Part shown: positions 54,812 to 64,000 of the stretch, in pieces
Layout of the letters: the number at the start of each line of letters is the position of its first letter
Position numbering within the stretch: position 1 is the stretch's first letter
Translations under genes and position numbers: made by a program
Notes under the pieces: generated by a model
Databases searched by the model: none
Told to the model about the DNA's origin: nothing
The model's input: only the letters and a program-made list of their open reading frames with translations
Source: Microbacterium oxydans
Lineage (GTDB): Bacteria; Actinomycetota; Actinomycetes; Actinomycetales; Microbacteriaceae
Reading direction: 5' to 3'
DNA: 64,000 bases
NCBI RefSeq assembly: GCF_000956525.1
Contig: NZ_JYIW01000026.1
Span: forward strand, 1 to 64,000

Positions 54812-55297
54812 GTGACAGACACCGAAGGCCGATCGGCCGGGGACGCCGCGATTCATCGTCCAGGCGAACAGAGACACGACGCGACACAGACGTTCGGACA
54901 CGATTCGGACCTGTCCTTCGTGCCGTTCGGCGTGGAGCTGACCGACGTCGAGCAGTCCGCGATCGCGGCGCTGCCGTCGGGATCGGCGCTGCTGCTCGTC
55001 CGCTCCGGCGCACTCGCCGGCGCCCGTTACCTCCTCGACACCGACGTGACGACCGTCGGACGCCACCCCGAGGCGGACATCTTCTTCGACGATGTGACCG
55101 TGTCGCGTCGTCACGCTGAGATCACCCGCAACGGGACGACATTCGAGATCATCGACCAGCGTTCCCTGAACGGCACGTACGCGAACGGCGAGCGAGTCGA
55201 TCGCAGCGTTCTGATCGACGGTTCGGAGCTGCGCGTCGGCAAGTTCCGCCTGAACTTCTTCGCATCTCCGCTCGACCGACCGGCGACGAACGCCTGA
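54812..55297 (+). CDS. garA: FHA-domain protein GarA (OdhI-like)
   Basis: A 161-residue regulator. A flexible N-terminus with the TQTF segment (residues about 30-35) is the likely phospho-threonine site of a serine/threonine kinase. The FHA domain follows: TTVGRHPEADIFFDDVTVSRRHAEI, then SLNGTYANGERV. GarA/OdhI switches 2-oxoglutarate dehydrogenase and glutamate metabolism. GTG start with a strong AGGAGG. It overlaps the ftsR start by one base. Confidence 0.9.
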   Translation: MTDTEGRSAGDAAIHRPGEQRHDATQTFGHDSDLSFVPFGVELTDVEQSAIAALPSGSALLLVRSGALAGARYLLDTDVTTVGRHPEADIFFDDVTVSRRHAEITRNGTTFEIIDQRSLNGTYANGERVDRSVLIDGSELRVGKFRLNFFASPLDRPATNA

Positions 55298-55983
55298 TGG
55301 CGGCTTCCCCCGCCCGTGAACGCTCAGCGTCCACGGGGCTGCTGAGCATCGGTCAGGTGCTGGCGAGGCTCACGCCGGACTTCCCCGACCTGACATCCAG
55401 CAAGCTCCGGTTTCTCGAGGTCCAGGGGATCGTCACACCGTCGCGCACCGAGTCCGGCTACCGGAAGTTCTCGGCATCCGACATCGAGCGGCTCCGCATC
55501 GGACTCACGCTCCAGCGCGATCACTATCTGCCGCTGAGCGTCATCCGCGAGCAGCTCGACGAGGCAGCAGAGCGCGGGGAATCCGCGTCGCTGCTGCCGC
55601 CGCCGTCGATCACGCCCGCTCCTCGGCGCTACCGCCGTGACGAGCTCCTCGCCGCTGCGGGCGCTGGCCCCCAGCTGCTCAACGACGCGATCAGCACCGG
55701 CGTCATCGTGGCGCAGGAGAGCTACCCCGAGACCGTGCTCACGCTGCTGCGCGGACTCGTGGCACTCGACCGCCACGGCATCGAGCCGCGACACCTCCGA
55801 TCCCTCCGTCAGGGGGCGGAGCGGGAGGTCGCCCTGATCGAGTCCGCGATGTCAGCACTGCTGCGCCGGACCGACACCGCATCCAGGGCCAAAGCCAGCG
55901 AGCTGGCACCGGAACTGGTCGGGAAGATCGATGAAGTGCGCTCGCTCTTCATCAAGGATGCGCTTTCGCGGATCCTTTCGTAA
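55297..55983 (+). CDS. ftsR: MerR-family regulator FtsR
   Basis: A 228-residue protein. The MerR HTH SIGQVLARLTPDFPDLTSSKLRFLEVQGIVTPSRTESGYRKFS is near residue 10. The central part contains PRRYRRDELLAAAGAG, and the end is helical. It matches the Rv1828/FtsR regulator that controls ftsZ and cell division in actinobacteria and follows garA in the same order as in mycobacteria. Confidence 0.88.
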   Translation: MAASPARERSASTGLLSIGQVLARLTPDFPDLTSSKLRFLEVQGIVTPSRTESGYRKFSASDIERLRIGLTLQRDHYLPLSVIREQLDEAAERGESASLLPPPSITPAPRRYRRDELLAAAGAGPQLLNDAISTGVIVAQESYPETVLTLLRGLVALDRHGIEPRHLRSLRQGAEREVALIESAMSALLRRTDTASRAKASELAPELVGKIDEVRSLFIKDALSRILS

Positions 55984-56024
55984 CGAACTGATTGCGACAC
56001 ACCTTCGTGCTCGCATGGATGTCA

Positions 56025-56053
56025 TTGATGCTGTCGGGGCACTGCTCTAGCGT
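56025..56053 (+). promoter_or_regulatory. Promoter of the second MerR gene
   Basis: TTGATG (56025-56030) and TAGCGT (56048-56053) are separated by 17 bases, giving a near-consensus housekeeping promoter 30 bases before the ATG at 56083. GGAGG at 56071-56075 is the ribosome site. Confidence 0.7.
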
Positions 56054-56082
56054 GGAGTTAACCGTTCCAGGGAGGACTTCAG

Positions 56083-56628
56083 ATGAATGCGGATGAGCTC
56101 GGGGGAGACCCTCAGTTCGTGACCGAACTCCTCTTCACCGACGGTCTGCCGGCGATGGATGACGAGGTCGGCTACCGCGGTGCGGTCGCCGCTCGTGCAG
56201 CCGGCATCACGTACCGTCAGCTGGACTACTGGGCCCGCACCGAGCTGGTGGAGCCCACCGTCCGCGGCGCGAGCGGTTCCGGCTCGCAGCGCCTGTACGG
56301 ATTCCGCGACATCCTGGTGCTCAAGCTCGTCAAGAGCCTGCTCGACACGGGCATCTCGCTGCAGCAGATCCGCACCGCCGTCGAGGAGCTCCGCCGTGCC
56401 GGCATCCGCGACCTGGCGGGAACGACGCTCATGAGCGACGGTGCCTCGGTCTACCTCTGCACTTCGAACGACGAGGTCATCGACCTGGTCAGCCGCGGCC
56501 AGGGCGTCTTCGGCATCGCGGTGGGCAAGGTTCTGCGCGAGGTCGAGTCCACGCTCGTCGAGTTCGACGCCACGGCACCCGATCCGGTCGACGAACTGTC
56601 CGCACGCCGGACCAAGCGCTCCGCCTGA
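56083..56628 (+). CDS. MerR-family regulator (Rv1830/ResR-type)
   Basis: A 181-residue regulator. The HTH is GYRGAVAARAAGITYRQLDYWARTELVEPTVR, followed by the RLYGFRDILVLKLVKSLLDTG helix. The C-terminal half has SVYLCTSNDEVIDLVSRGQGVFGIAVGKVL. It corresponds to the second MerR gene of the garA-ftsR locus (Rv1830) in mycobacteria, linked there to growth and recovery from stress. The DUF151 gene normally between the two MerR genes is absent here. Confidence 0.86.
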   Translation: MNADELGGDPQFVTELLFTDGLPAMDDEVGYRGAVAARAAGITYRQLDYWARTELVEPTVRGASGSGSQRLYGFRDILVLKLVKSLLDTGISLQQIRTAVEELRRAGIRDLAGTTLMSDGASVYLCTSNDEVIDLVSRGQGVFGIAVGKVLREVESTLVEFDATAPDPVDELSARRTKRSA

Positions 56629-56655
56629 CACAACAGGCACCGACGCATCACGAAG

Positions 56656-56688
56656 AACGGCCACCCTCGATGTCGAGAGTGGCCGTTT
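56656..56688. terminator. Terminator between the MerR gene and the ParA gene
   Basis: The arms AACGGCCACxCTCGA and TCGAGxGTGGCCGTT pair with one mismatch (C against A). The hairpin is followed by TCGC and lies between convergent genes. Confidence 0.82.
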
Positions 56689-56706
56689 CGCTGTGCGCGT
56701 GGATGA

Positions 56707-57528
56707 TCAGTTCTGGGCGCCGACTTCCGGGACGGCGATGCGTCCGGTGCGGATGATGCGGTCGAGCAGCTGATCGAAATCTGCGGCGAGCTCCTGCGCG
56801 GAGTCACCCGGCCAGATGTGCAACGGCTTCGCGGCGCCCTGCGCCTGCTGCAGCGAGGTGCGTTCAGGAAGCTGGGGTGCGAGCACGAGCGGCCCGAACA
56901 TGTCGCGCAGTTCCTTGATGCGGAACTGGTGCTCGATCGACTGCGGGCGAACGCGGTTCACCACGATGCCGAGCGGCTGCAGGCGAGGGGAGAGTCCTCT
57001 GCGGATCTCCTCGATCGCGCGGAGTGCGCGGTCAGCGGCGGCGACTGAGAACAGGCCGGGCTCCGTGACGACCATGACGCGGTCGCTGGCGGCCCATGCC
57101 GTGCGGGTCAGTGCGTTGAGCGAGGGGGCGCAGTCGACGAGCACGAGGTCGTAGTCGGCCTCCACTGCCGCGAGGGCCTCTTCGAGCTTCCAGACGTCAC
57201 GCACGCTCGGGTGCGGTCCGTCGAAGTTGATGGCGGAGGGGCTGCCGATGAGGACATCGATGGTGCCAGGGTGCACCTTCGCCCATCCGCTGGAGGTGAT
57301 CGCCTGTCGGACGACCTTCTCCTTCGGGTTCGCCAAGACATCGGCGATGTTGAGACGGCCGGCGACCTGGATGTCCATGCCGGTCGACACGTCGGATTGC
57401 GGGTCGAGGTCGACGACGAGGGTGCGGACACCCCTGGCGAAGGCCGCTGAGGCCAAGCCGAGGGTCACCGTGGTCTTGCCGACGCCTCCCTTGAGGGAGC
57501 TGACGCTGAGTACGTGCACGGACTCCAC
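56707..57528 (-). CDS. ParA-family ATPase divergent from pyc
   Basis: A 273-residue Walker-type ATPase: [24 protein letters not shown] near residue 10, VVDLDPQSDVSTGMDIQV and LVDCAPSLNALTRTAW. I chose GTG 57528, because AGGAAGG precedes it by four bases. Upstream frames lack a site. It is distinct from the parA genes at 14780 and 61084, and no parB is nearby. It is divergent from the pyruvate carboxylase gene over an 84-base gap. Confidence 0.86.
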   Translation of the reverse strand: MESVHVLSVSSLKGGVGKTTVTLGLASAAFARGVRTLVVDLDPQSDVSTGMDIQVAGRLNIADVLANPKEKVVRQAITSSGWAKVHPGTIDVLIGSPSAINFDGPHPSVRDVWKLEEALAAVEADYDLVLVDCAPSLNALTRTAWAASDRVMVVTEPGLFSVAAADRALRAIEEIRRGLSPRLQPLGIVVNRVRPQSIEHQFRIKELRDMFGPLVLAPQLPERTSLQQAQGAAKPLHIWPGDSAQELAADFDQLLDRIIRTGRIAVPEVGAQN

Positions 57529-57612
57529 GTTACCTTCCTCTAGGCTGAGGGAACACTCAGCCCCGCCCCATGTGCGTCGATTGTGCCGCACATCGAGCTT
57601 TCAGAGGTGTGC

Positions 57613-60600
57613 ATGTTCAAGAAGATCCTTGTGGCGAACCGCGGCGAGATCGCGATCCGTGCCTTCCGTGCCGCATTCGAGGTCGGTGCGAAGACAGTGG
57701 CCGTGTTCCCGTACGAAGACCGGGGCTCGATGCACCGGCTCAAGGCCGACGAGGCCTACGAGATCGGGGAGCGGGGGCATCCGGTCCGCGCCTACCTGAG
57801 CGTGGATGAGATCATCCGCGTCGCGAAAGAGGCCGGCGCAGACGCCATCTACCCCGGCTACGGTTTCCTCTCGGAGAACCCCGACCTCGCCGAGCAGGCG
57901 TCCGCGAACGGGATCGTCTTCATCGGACCGCCGGCGAACGTCCTCGAGATGGCCGGCAACAAGGTGGAGGCCAAACGGCACGCCGTCGAGGCCGGTGTGC
58001 CGGTGCTGCGATCGACTGAGGCATCCGACGACGTCGAGGAGCTCGTCGCGCAGGCGCAGGACATCGGGTTCCCGCTCTTCGCGAAGGCGGTCGCCGGCGG
58101 CGGTGGTCGAGGTATGCGGCGGGTCGAGACCGCCGAGGAGCTCGCACCCGCTCTCGCCGAGGCGATGCGTGAGGCCGCCAGCGCCTTCGGCGACGCGCGG
58201 ATGTTCCTCGAGCAGGCCGTCGTGCGCCCGCGACACATCGAGGTGCAGATCCTCGCCGACAAGACCGGCGAGACCGTGCACCTGTTCGAACGGGACTGCT
58301 CGGTCCAGCGACGCCACCAGAAGGTGGTCGAGATCGCTCCGGCTCCCAACCTCGACGACAGCGTGCGCACCGCTCTGCACGGTTACGCGGTCGCGTTCGC
58401 ACGCTCGATCGGCTACGAGAACGCGGGCACGGTCGAGTTCCTGCTGGAGACGGCGGGGGAGCGCACCGGCGAGGTCGTGTTCATCGAGATGAACCCGCGT
58501 ATCCAGGTCGAGCACACCGTGACCGAGGAGGTCACCGACGTCGACCTCGTGCAGAGCCAGATGCGGATCGCCGCGGGCCAGACACTCGCAGAGCTCGGTC
58601 TGCAGCAGCAGAACCTGCGTCTGCGCGGAGCCGCCCTGCAGTGCCGCATCACCACCGAGGACCCGACCCAGGGGTTCCGGCCGGACACCGGGAAGATCAC
58701 CACGTACCGCTCACCCGGTGGAGCCGGCATCCGTCTCGACGGCGGCACCGTGCATCAGGGTGCGCAGATCAGCCCGCACTTCGACTCGATGCTCTCGAAG
58801 CTCACCTGCCGCGGTCGTGACTTCCCGGCAGCTGTCGCCCGTGCTCGCAGAGCGCTGGCGGAGTTCCGCATCCGCGGAGTCTCCACGAACATCCCGTTCC
58901 TGCAGGCGCTGCTCGAGGATGAGGCGTTCATCGCCGGTGACGTGAGCACCTCGTTCATCGACGAGCGGCCTGACCTGCTGCGCGGACGCGTGTCGAAGGA
59001 CCGCGGCACGAAGATCCTGAACTGGCTCGTCGATGTCACCGTGAACAAGCCGCATGGTGCGCACCCCGGTTCGGTCGACCCTCGCACCAAGCTGCCGACT
59101 GCCGACCTCACAGCCGAGCCCGTTCCAGGGTCACGGCAGCGCCTGCTCGAGCTCGGCCCCGAGGGCTTCGCACGAAGCCTCCGTGAGCAGTCCGCGCTCG
59201 CGATCACCGACACCACCTTCCGCGATGCCCACCAATCGCTGCTCGCCACCCGCGTGCGCACCAAGGACCTCGTCGCAGTCGCCCCGTACATCTCGCAGCT
59301 GACGCCAGGACTGCTCTCCGTCGAGGCCTGGGGCGGGGCGACCTACGACGTGGCGTTGCGCTTCCTGGGCGAGGACCCGTGGGAGCGGCTCGACAAGCTC
59401 AGGGCTGCGCTGCCGAACGTCGCGATCCAGATGCTGCTGCGCGGACGCAACACGGTCGGCTACACGCCGTACCCGACGGCGGTCACGGACGCCTTCGTCG
59501 CCGAGGCTGCAGCGAGCGGCGTCGACATCTTCCGCATCTTCGACGCACTGAACGATGTCGAGCAGATGCGGCCGGCGATCGAGGCGGTCCGCCGCACCGG
59601 CACCGCCATCGCCGAGGTCGCCCTCTGCTACACCGGTGACCTGCTCGACCCTGCTGAGGATCTGTACACGCTGGACTACTACCTGGCGCTCGCGGATCGG
59701 ATCGTCGAGGCCGGTGCCCACATCATCGCGATCAAGGACATGGCGGGGCTTCTCCGTCCTGCTGCGGCGGCGAAGCTCGTCGCGGCACTGCGCGAGCGCT
59801 TCGATCTGCCGGTGCACCTGCACACGCACGACACCGCCGGCGGGCAGTTGGCCACGCTTCTCGCGGCAAGCGCCGTCGGCGTCGACGCGGTCGATGCGGC
59901 ATCCGCCCCGTTGTCCGGCACGACCAGCCAGCCGTCGCTCTCGGCGCTCGTCGCCGCGCTCGCGCACACCGAGCGGGACAGCGGACTCGATCTCGGCAAC
60001 GTCTCGGATCTCGAGCCCTACTGGGAGGCGGTCCGTCACCAGTACGCGCCGTTCGAGTCCGGACTCCCCGGACCCACAGGTCGCGTGTACCACCACGAGA
60101 TCCCGGGCGGCCAGCTGTCGAACCTGCGCCAGCAGGCCAAGGCTCTGGGACTCGCTGACGACTTCGAGCTCATCGAGGACATGTACGCCGCTGCCGACCG
60201 CATCCTCGGCCGTGTGCCGAAGGTCACGCCGTCATCGAAGGTGGTCGGCGATCTCGCCCTGCACCTCGCGGCGGTGAAAGCCGACCCCGCGGACTTCGAG
60301 GCGAACCCCGAGAAGTACGACATCCCGGACTCCGTCGTCGGTTTCATGGCCGGAGAACTCGGCGAACTCCCCGGCGGATGGCCTGAGCCGTTCCGCACGA
60401 AGGTGCTCGCCGGCAGGACCGTGCGAACAGGACTGACCGACATCACGGCGGAGGACGAGGTGGCACTCGCCGGTGAGAGCCAGGAGCGCCGTGCGCGACT
60501 GAACACGTTGCTCTTCCCTGCACCCACGCGCGAGTTCTCGCAGATGCGCGAGCTGTTCGGTGACCTGTCGGTGCTCGACACCGGCGACTACCTCTACGGC

Positions 60601-61020
60601 CTGGTCGCCGGCCAGGAGCATCTGATCGAGATCGACCGGGGAGTGCAGCTCTTCATCGGGATCGAGGCGATCGGAGACGCGGACGACAAGGGTATGCGCA
60701 CCGTCATGACGACCCTGAACGGACAGCTGCGCCCGGTCTTCGTGCGCGACCGCTCCGTCTCGGTCGACGCGCACGATGTCGAGAAGGCCGACACCTCCGT
60801 TCCCGGTCAGGTGGCGGCACCGTTCTCGGGTGTCGTGACGGTGAAGTCCGAGGTCGGCAGCGCCGTCCGCGCAGGAGAACCGGTCGCATCGATCGAGGCC
60901 ATGAAGATGGAGGCCGCGATCACGGCCCCCGTCGACGGGGTCGTCGAGCGGCTCGCGATCTCGGCCACGCAGCAGGTCGAGGCCGGCGACCTTTTGCTCG
61001 TCATCCGCCCAGCGCACTAA
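57613..61020 (+). CDS. pyc: Pyruvate carboxylase
   Basis: A 1135-residue single-chain enzyme. The biotin carboxylase domain covers about residues 1-450 (MFKKILVANRGEIAIRAFRA, GGGGRGMRRV, ERDCSVQRRHQKVVE). The carboxyltransferase domain (TTFRDAHQSLLATRVRTKDL, FDALNDVEQMRPAIEA) spans about 530-830. The biotin site EAMKMEAAIT is near residue 1100. It replenishes oxaloacetate from pyruvate. ATG 57613 gives the standard N-terminus. No pyruvate kinase or TCA genes are adjacent. Confidence 0.97.
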   Translation: MFKKILVANRGEIAIRAFRAAFEVGAKTVAVFPYEDRGSMHRLKADEAYEIGERGHPVRAYLSVDEIIRVAKEAGADAIYPGYGFLSENPDLAEQASANGIVFIGPPANVLEMAGNKVEAKRHAVEAGVPVLRSTEASDDVEELVAQAQDIGFPLFAKAVAGGGGRGMRRVETAEELAPALAEAMREAASAFGDARMFLEQAVVRPRHIEVQILADKTGETVHLFERDCSVQRRHQKVVEIAPAPNLDDSVRTALHGYAVAFARSIGYENAGTVEFLLETAGERTGEVVFIEMNPRIQVEHTVTEEVTDVDLVQSQMRIAAGQTLAELGLQQQNLRLRGAALQCRITTEDPTQGFRPDTGKITTYRSPGGAGIRLDGGTVHQGAQISPHFDSMLSKLTCRGRDFPAAVARARRALAEFRIRGVSTNIPFLQALLEDEAFIAGDVSTSFIDERPDLLRGRVSKDRGTKILNWLVDVTVNKPHGAHPGSVDPRTKLPTADLTAEPVPGSRQRLLELGPEGFARSLREQSALAITDTTFRDAHQSLLATRVRTKDLVAVAPYISQLTPGLLSVEAWGGATYDVALRFLGEDPWERLDKLRAALPNVAIQMLLRGRNTVGYTPYPTAVTDAFVAEAAASGVDIFRIFDALNDVEQMRPAIEAVRRTGTAIAEVALCYTGDLLDPAEDLYTLDYYLALADRIVEAGAHIIAIKDMAGLLRPAAAAKLVAALRERFDLPVHLHTHDTAGGQLATLLAASAVGVDAVDAASAPLSGTTSQPSLSALVAALAHTERDSGLDLGNVSDLEPYWEAVRHQYAPFESGLPGPTGRVYHHEIPGGQLSNLRQQAKALGLADDFELIEDMYAAADRILGRVPKVTPSSKVVGDLALHLAAVKADPADFEANPEKYDIPDSVVGFMAGELGELPGGWPEPFRTKVLAGRTVRTGLTDITAEDEVALAGESQERRARLNTLLFPAPTREFSQMRELFGDLSVLDTGDYLYGLVAGQEHLIEIDRGVQLFIGIEAIGDADDKGMRTVMTTLNGQLRPVFVRDRSVSVDAHDVEKADTSVPGQVAAPFSGVVTVKSEVGSAVRAGEPVASIEAMKMEAAITAPVDGVVERLAISATQQVEAGDLLLVIRPAH

Positions 61021-61083
61021 TCTTGGGCGGGCGAGGGTCGCGCAGTGCGCACCCGAGACCCCGCACAGGCTTGGAGCGACACC

Positions 61084-63132
61084 GTGATCTCGAAGAACAA
61101 CGAAGAACCCCGCGAGGAGGACTCGCTGGGGGTGCTCGATGACACCGCATCCATCGATACGACTGCCATCGGCATCCTCAGCGGGACCGCGCAGGTCAGT
61201 GTCACCCTCCCGCAGGAGGAGGACGACGACCTGGCCGACGACGGAGTGCTCGACGGTGAGGTCATCGTCGACCTGATCGTCGACGAGGCCCCGCTCGAAG
61301 TCGTGACCCCGGTCGCGGCCGCGAAGCCGGCGGCCATCTCGGTCGCTGCGCCAGTGGTGACCGAGGATCGGATCGAGACGGTCGACGGAGAGATGGCGGA
61401 TGTCGAGCCCATCGTGAAGCCGACCATGGTGCCCACCGTGAAACCGAGGTCGAAGCACAAGAAGAAGAAGGCTGCGCACGAGCGCACCCCCACCGTGGAC
61501 CCGGCGGCCGAAGCACCTGCGGAGCAGGCGGAGCTGGAGGAGGCCGCCGGTGAGACGGCACCCGCTTCGGCAGCGCAGCGTGAGAACATCGACGATGCCG
61601 TGCTCGTCGACGAGGATCGGCTCCAGGAGCCGGTCATGATCGAGGCGACCTGGATGCCCGCTGCGGAGGTCGTGGAGACCGACGCGGACGTGGACGCCGA
61701 GGAGGCTCGTGCATCCGAGGAGCTGCGTGCGGCTGAGGAGGCTCGTGCGGCTGAGGAGGCTCGTGCGGCTGAGGAGGCTCGTGTCGCCGAGGAAGCTCGT
61801 GCAGCCGAGGAAGCGCGCGCAGCGGAGGAGCTGCGTGCAGCCGAAGAAGCTCGTGTGGCTGAAGAGGCTCGCGTCGCGGAAGAGGCTCGCGCCGCGGAAG
61901 AGCAGCGTGCGGCTGAGCACGCGCGAGCTGCCGCTGACCGAGCTGCCGCTGACCGAGCTGCCGCTGAGCAGCGGTCCGCTGCCGAGTTCCTCGCCAGGGC
62001 GAAGGCGGATGCCGTCGTCGAATCGTCCGAGCAGCCAGCATCCGGCGTGGAGACGCCGAGCGAGAAGGAGATCAGTGTCGTGAGCACACCCCCGCAGAAG
62101 GCGGTGGCGACCCAGCCGACACGCGCCTCGGCGCGCGCCGACGTCACCCTCACCTCGAAGCGACTCGACGACCTGAGCGAATCCGGCAGAGAGAGCGCCG
62201 ATCTCCTCACTGCCGATCGTCTGCTCGACCCGCATCGGCTGACCAAGCCGGAGCCCGAGGGAGCGTGGAGCCACTTCCTCTACACGATCTCTGGACGCCG
62301 CATCAACATCGGCGACGGACGTCGGGCCAAGGAGCGCAAGGCGCTGTCCGCACGTATCGCGGCACCGCTCATCGGCGGCGCCCGGTTCGTGCCGGTGCTG
62401 TCACGCAAGGGCGGCGTCGGCAAGACGACCATCACCGCACTGCTCGGTATGGCGCTCGCGGATGCACGCGATGATCGGGTGATCGCAGTCGATGCCAATC
62501 CGGATCGCGGCACGCTCGCAGACCGCGTCGTGCGCCCGAATCACACGAAGTCGGTGCGCGATCTCGTGCGCATCCACGATGAGGTGCGGGGCTACCATGA
62601 CATCTCCGCGATCGTCGCCCGCGACGCCACGCGGCTCGACGTGCTCGCATCCGACCCGGATCCCCGCATCGCAGAGGCTTTCAGCGATAGCGACTACCGC
62701 GATGTCGCAGGGGTCGCAGCGCACTACTACTCCCTCGTGCTCACCGACACCGGCACCGGCATCGTGCATTCCGTGATGTCCGCGACGCTCGATCTCGCCG
62801 ATCAGATCGTAATCGTGTCCGGCCTCAGCGTCGATGAGGCGCGGCTCGCGTCGGAGACGCTCACCTGGCTCGAGACCAACGGCTATGAGGAGCAGGCGCG
62901 TGAGGCGGTCATCGTGCTGAACCAGTCGACGCCCGGCGCACCGCTCGTCCGCCTGAACGAGCTGCAGTCCCACTTCGCCACCAGGGCGAAGCACGTGGTG
63001 CGCATGCCGTATGACGCGCAGATCGCAGGCGGTGGCACGATCGTGTTCGCGCACCTGCAGCCAGAGACCCGCGCAGCAGCGCGTGAACTCGCAGCGCTGC
63101 TGGTCGAGGGCCTGCGGGCGAAGGCCGCCTGA
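61084..63132 (+). CDS. MinD/ParA-like ATPase with long acidic and coiled-coil N-terminus
   Basis: A 682-residue protein. The first 210 residues are acidic and disordered. Residues about 215-300 are a nearly perfect Ala/Glu/Arg coiled coil ([14 protein letters not shown] type). From residue about 430 comes an ATPase: [48 protein letters not shown] and [10 protein letters not shown]. The C-terminal part resembles EspI/ESX-type MinD-like proteins. GTG 61084 has GGAG eight bases before it. It lies between pyc and def. Role unknown, possibly polar or secretion-related. Confidence 0.82.
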   Translation: MISKNNEEPREEDSLGVLDDTASIDTTAIGILSGTAQVSVTLPQEEDDDLADDGVLDGEVIVDLIVDEAPLEVVTPVAAAKPAAISVAAPVVTEDRIETVDGEMADVEPIVKPTMVPTVKPRSKHKKKKAAHERTPTVDPAAEAPAEQAELEEAAGETAPASAAQRENIDDAVLVDEDRLQEPVMIEATWMPAAEVVETDADVDAEEARASEELRAAEEARAAEEARAAEEARVAEEARAAEEARAAEELRAAEEARVAEEARVAEEARAAEEQRAAEHARAAADRAAADRAAAEQRSAAEFLARAKADAVVESSEQPASGVETPSEKEISVVSTPPQKAVATQPTRASARADVTLTSKRLDDLSESGRESADLLTADRLLDPHRLTKPEPEGAWSHFLYTISGRRINIGDGRRAKERKALSARIAAPLIGGARFVPVLSRKGGVGKTTITALLGMALADARDDRVIAVDANPDRGTLADRVVRPNHTKSVRDLVRIHDEVRGYHDISAIVARDATRLDVLASDPDPRIAEAFSDSDYRDVAGVAAHYYSLVLTDTGTGIVHSVMSATLDLADQIVIVSGLSVDEARLASETLTWLETNGYEEQAREAVIVLNQSTPGAPLVRLNELQSHFATRAKHVVRMPYDAQIAGGGTIVFAHLQPETRAAARELAALLVEGLRAKAA

Positions 63133-63623
63133 TGACGGTCCGCGAGATCCGCATCTTCGGCGACCCCGTGCTGCGCACCGTCTGCGCGCCCATCGACGTG
63201 ATCGATGACGGCGTCCGCGCACTCGTCACCGATCTGATCGACACGGTCGAACTGCCGGGACGTGCCGGCGTCGCCGCTCCCCAGATCGGCGTCGCGCTGC
63301 GCGCCTTCAGTTACAACATCGACGGTGACATCGGTTACGTGCTCAACCCGGTGCTCACCGAGGTGCGCGGTGAGCCGGTGCCCACGGGTGAGGGATGCCT
63401 GTCGGTGCCGGGCCTGTGGCACGATGCGCTGCGGCATCCGTGGGCGCGCGTCGAGGGCATCGATCTCGACGGTCAGCCGGTCGTGCTCGAAGGGGAGGGA
63501 CTGCTCGCGCAGGCGCTCCAGCACGAGACCGACCACCTCGACGGCAAGCTGTACCTGTCACGGCTGGATGCCGAGACGCGCCGCACCGCGATGCGCGAAG
63601 TGCGCGAGAGCACCTGGTTCTGA
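63132..63623 (+). CDS. def: Peptide deformylase
   Basis: A 163-residue metalloenzyme that removes the formyl group from new proteins. Motifs: [11 protein letters not shown] (motif 1), EGCLSVPG with the metal Cys (motif 2), and QHETDHLDG with the HExxH pair (motif 3). The ATG at 63132 shares one base with the stop of the ATPase gene. Followed by a terminator. Confidence 0.93.
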   Translation: MTVREIRIFGDPVLRTVCAPIDVIDDGVRALVTDLIDTVELPGRAGVAAPQIGVALRAFSYNIDGDIGYVLNPVLTEVRGEPVPTGEGCLSVPGLWHDALRHPWARVEGIDLDGQPVVLEGEGLLAQALQHETDHLDGKLYLSRLDAETRRTAMREVRESTWF

Positions 63624-63670
63624 GGCGGGCCGCTCCACGCTCGTCGCCTCGACTTTGCCGAACGGCCCCT

Positions 63671-63724
63671 TTTCACGCGAACGGCCCCCGTGTGCGCGTT
63701 CGCACGGGGGCCGTTCGGCGCGAA
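63671..63724. terminator. Large terminator after def
   Basis: Arms AACGGCCCCCGTG and CACGGGGGCCGTT with outer CGCG/CGCG and TTTC/GAAA pairs. It lies between def (+) and the acyl-CoA ligase gene (-), so it can stop both. Confidence 0.88.
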
Positions 63725-63761
63725 AGGGGTGGGTCGACTGCGGGGCGGTCGACCGGCGAGG

Positions 63762-64000
63762 TCAGCCCCCGATCGCGACGTTCGTGGTCGAGACGGGCTC
63801 GTCGTAGATCGCGGCGATCTCGTCTGCGAAGTCGCTCATGATCACGTTGCGCTTGATCGAGAGCTTCGGCGTCAGGTGTCCCGATGCCTCGGTCCACTCG
63901 GAATCGAGCACCGTGAACTTGCGGATGGACTCCGCTCGCGAGACACGCGAGTTGGCAGCATCCACCGCGCGCTGGATCTCGTCGCGCACTGCTGCGTTCT
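63762..64000 (-). CDS. Long-chain acyl-CoA ligase, C-terminus only (cut by the window edge)
   Basis: The last 78 codons are in the window: EIQRAVDAANSRVSRAESIRKFTVLD, LTPKLSIKRN and a FADEIAAIYD end. They match the C-terminal lid of AMP-forming acyl-CoA ligases (FadD15 type), with the catalytic Lys in TPKLSIKR. The 5' part lies outside the window. Confidence 0.85.
   Translation of the reverse strand, partial: NAAVRDEIQRAVDAANSRVSRAESIRKFTVLDSEWTEASGHLTPKLSIKRNVIMSDFADEIAAIYDEPVSTTNVAIGG

Noticed and set aside
52677..54815. A 712-residue frame on the + strand opposite lpdA and the CopC gene
   Set aside because: A composition artefact opposite two clear genes. The product is low-complexity Asp/Val/Arg sequence.
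60232..62274. 680- and 409-residue frames on the - strand opposite pyc and the MinD-like gene
   Set aside because: They are the reverse reading of the Ala/Glu coiled-coil repeat and pyc. The products are Ser/Ala or Leu/Arg repeats without motifs.

Overview
The window is high-GC chromosomal DNA from an actinobacterium. The protein sequences and gene orders (TPR protein / HAD hydrolase / tlyA / NAD kinase / recN / pyrG / Nudix / xerD, then parA / scpA / scpB / rluB / tyrA / cmk / der) fit Microbacteriaceae, most likely Microbacterium. The same core order runs from Rv1691 to Rv1713 in Mycobacterium tuberculosis. The window starts inside a 5S rRNA gene and ends inside a fatty acyl-CoA ligase gene.

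1-21.4 kb is mostly core genome on the + strand: the end of an rRNA operon, a disordered Arg/Gly-repeat TPR protein, rRNA and cofactor enzymes (tlyA, NAD kinase), recN, pyrG, a Nudix hydrolase and xerD. A MacB-type export set (lipoprotein, adaptor, ATPase, permease) follows, then a tightly overlapping chromosome-segregation and translation operon from parA to der, closed by a strong hairpin. 21.4-26.2 kb holds a two-domain Nudix protein and a run of - strand genes, led by a DUF222/HNH nuclease gene with an SOS-type box at its promoter.

26.2-39.06 kb is a genomic island in the 3' end of tRNA-Pro(GGG). Imperfect direct repeats (26247-26337 and 38966-39055) flank it, and each copy carries the tRNA 3' part plus the tRNA terminator. 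The integrase is reduced to its C-terminal half and fused to the first codons of a lost MmyB-type regulator. The cargo is an oxidoreductase set: DUF2255, F420/NADPH reductase-like, MoaF-like, SDRs, a cyclophilin-like protein, an MFS exporter, a PQQ-type sugar dehydrogenase lipoprotein and two alcohol dehydrogenase-type enzymes, with a TetR regulator and one intact MmyB-like regulator. A shared promoter-proximal motif (core TCAGGGACTCCCAC) occurs upstream of four island transcription units, including the regulator gene itself. I read this as a self-contained MmyB regulon, and it is the most unusual thing in the window.

39-54.7 kb is accessory chromosome: a Tat-exported repeat protein, a TetR/EamA divergent pair sharing one operator, an SOS-controlled mutasome (imuA-imuB-dnaE2), a small prepilin-type peptidase, a CYTH protein, a three-gene type III polyketide operon of the srsABC kind (lipidic resorcinol/quinone), lpdA and a CopC-domain protein. 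54.8-64 kb returns to core functions: garA (FHA), ftsR and a second MerR regulator, a ParA ATPase divergent from pyruvate carboxylase, a long MinD-like ATPase with an Ala/Glu coiled coil, peptide deformylase and the end of an acyl-CoA ligase gene.

All calls come from reading the sequence. No database search or folding program was run, so family names rest on visible motifs and recalled synteny.
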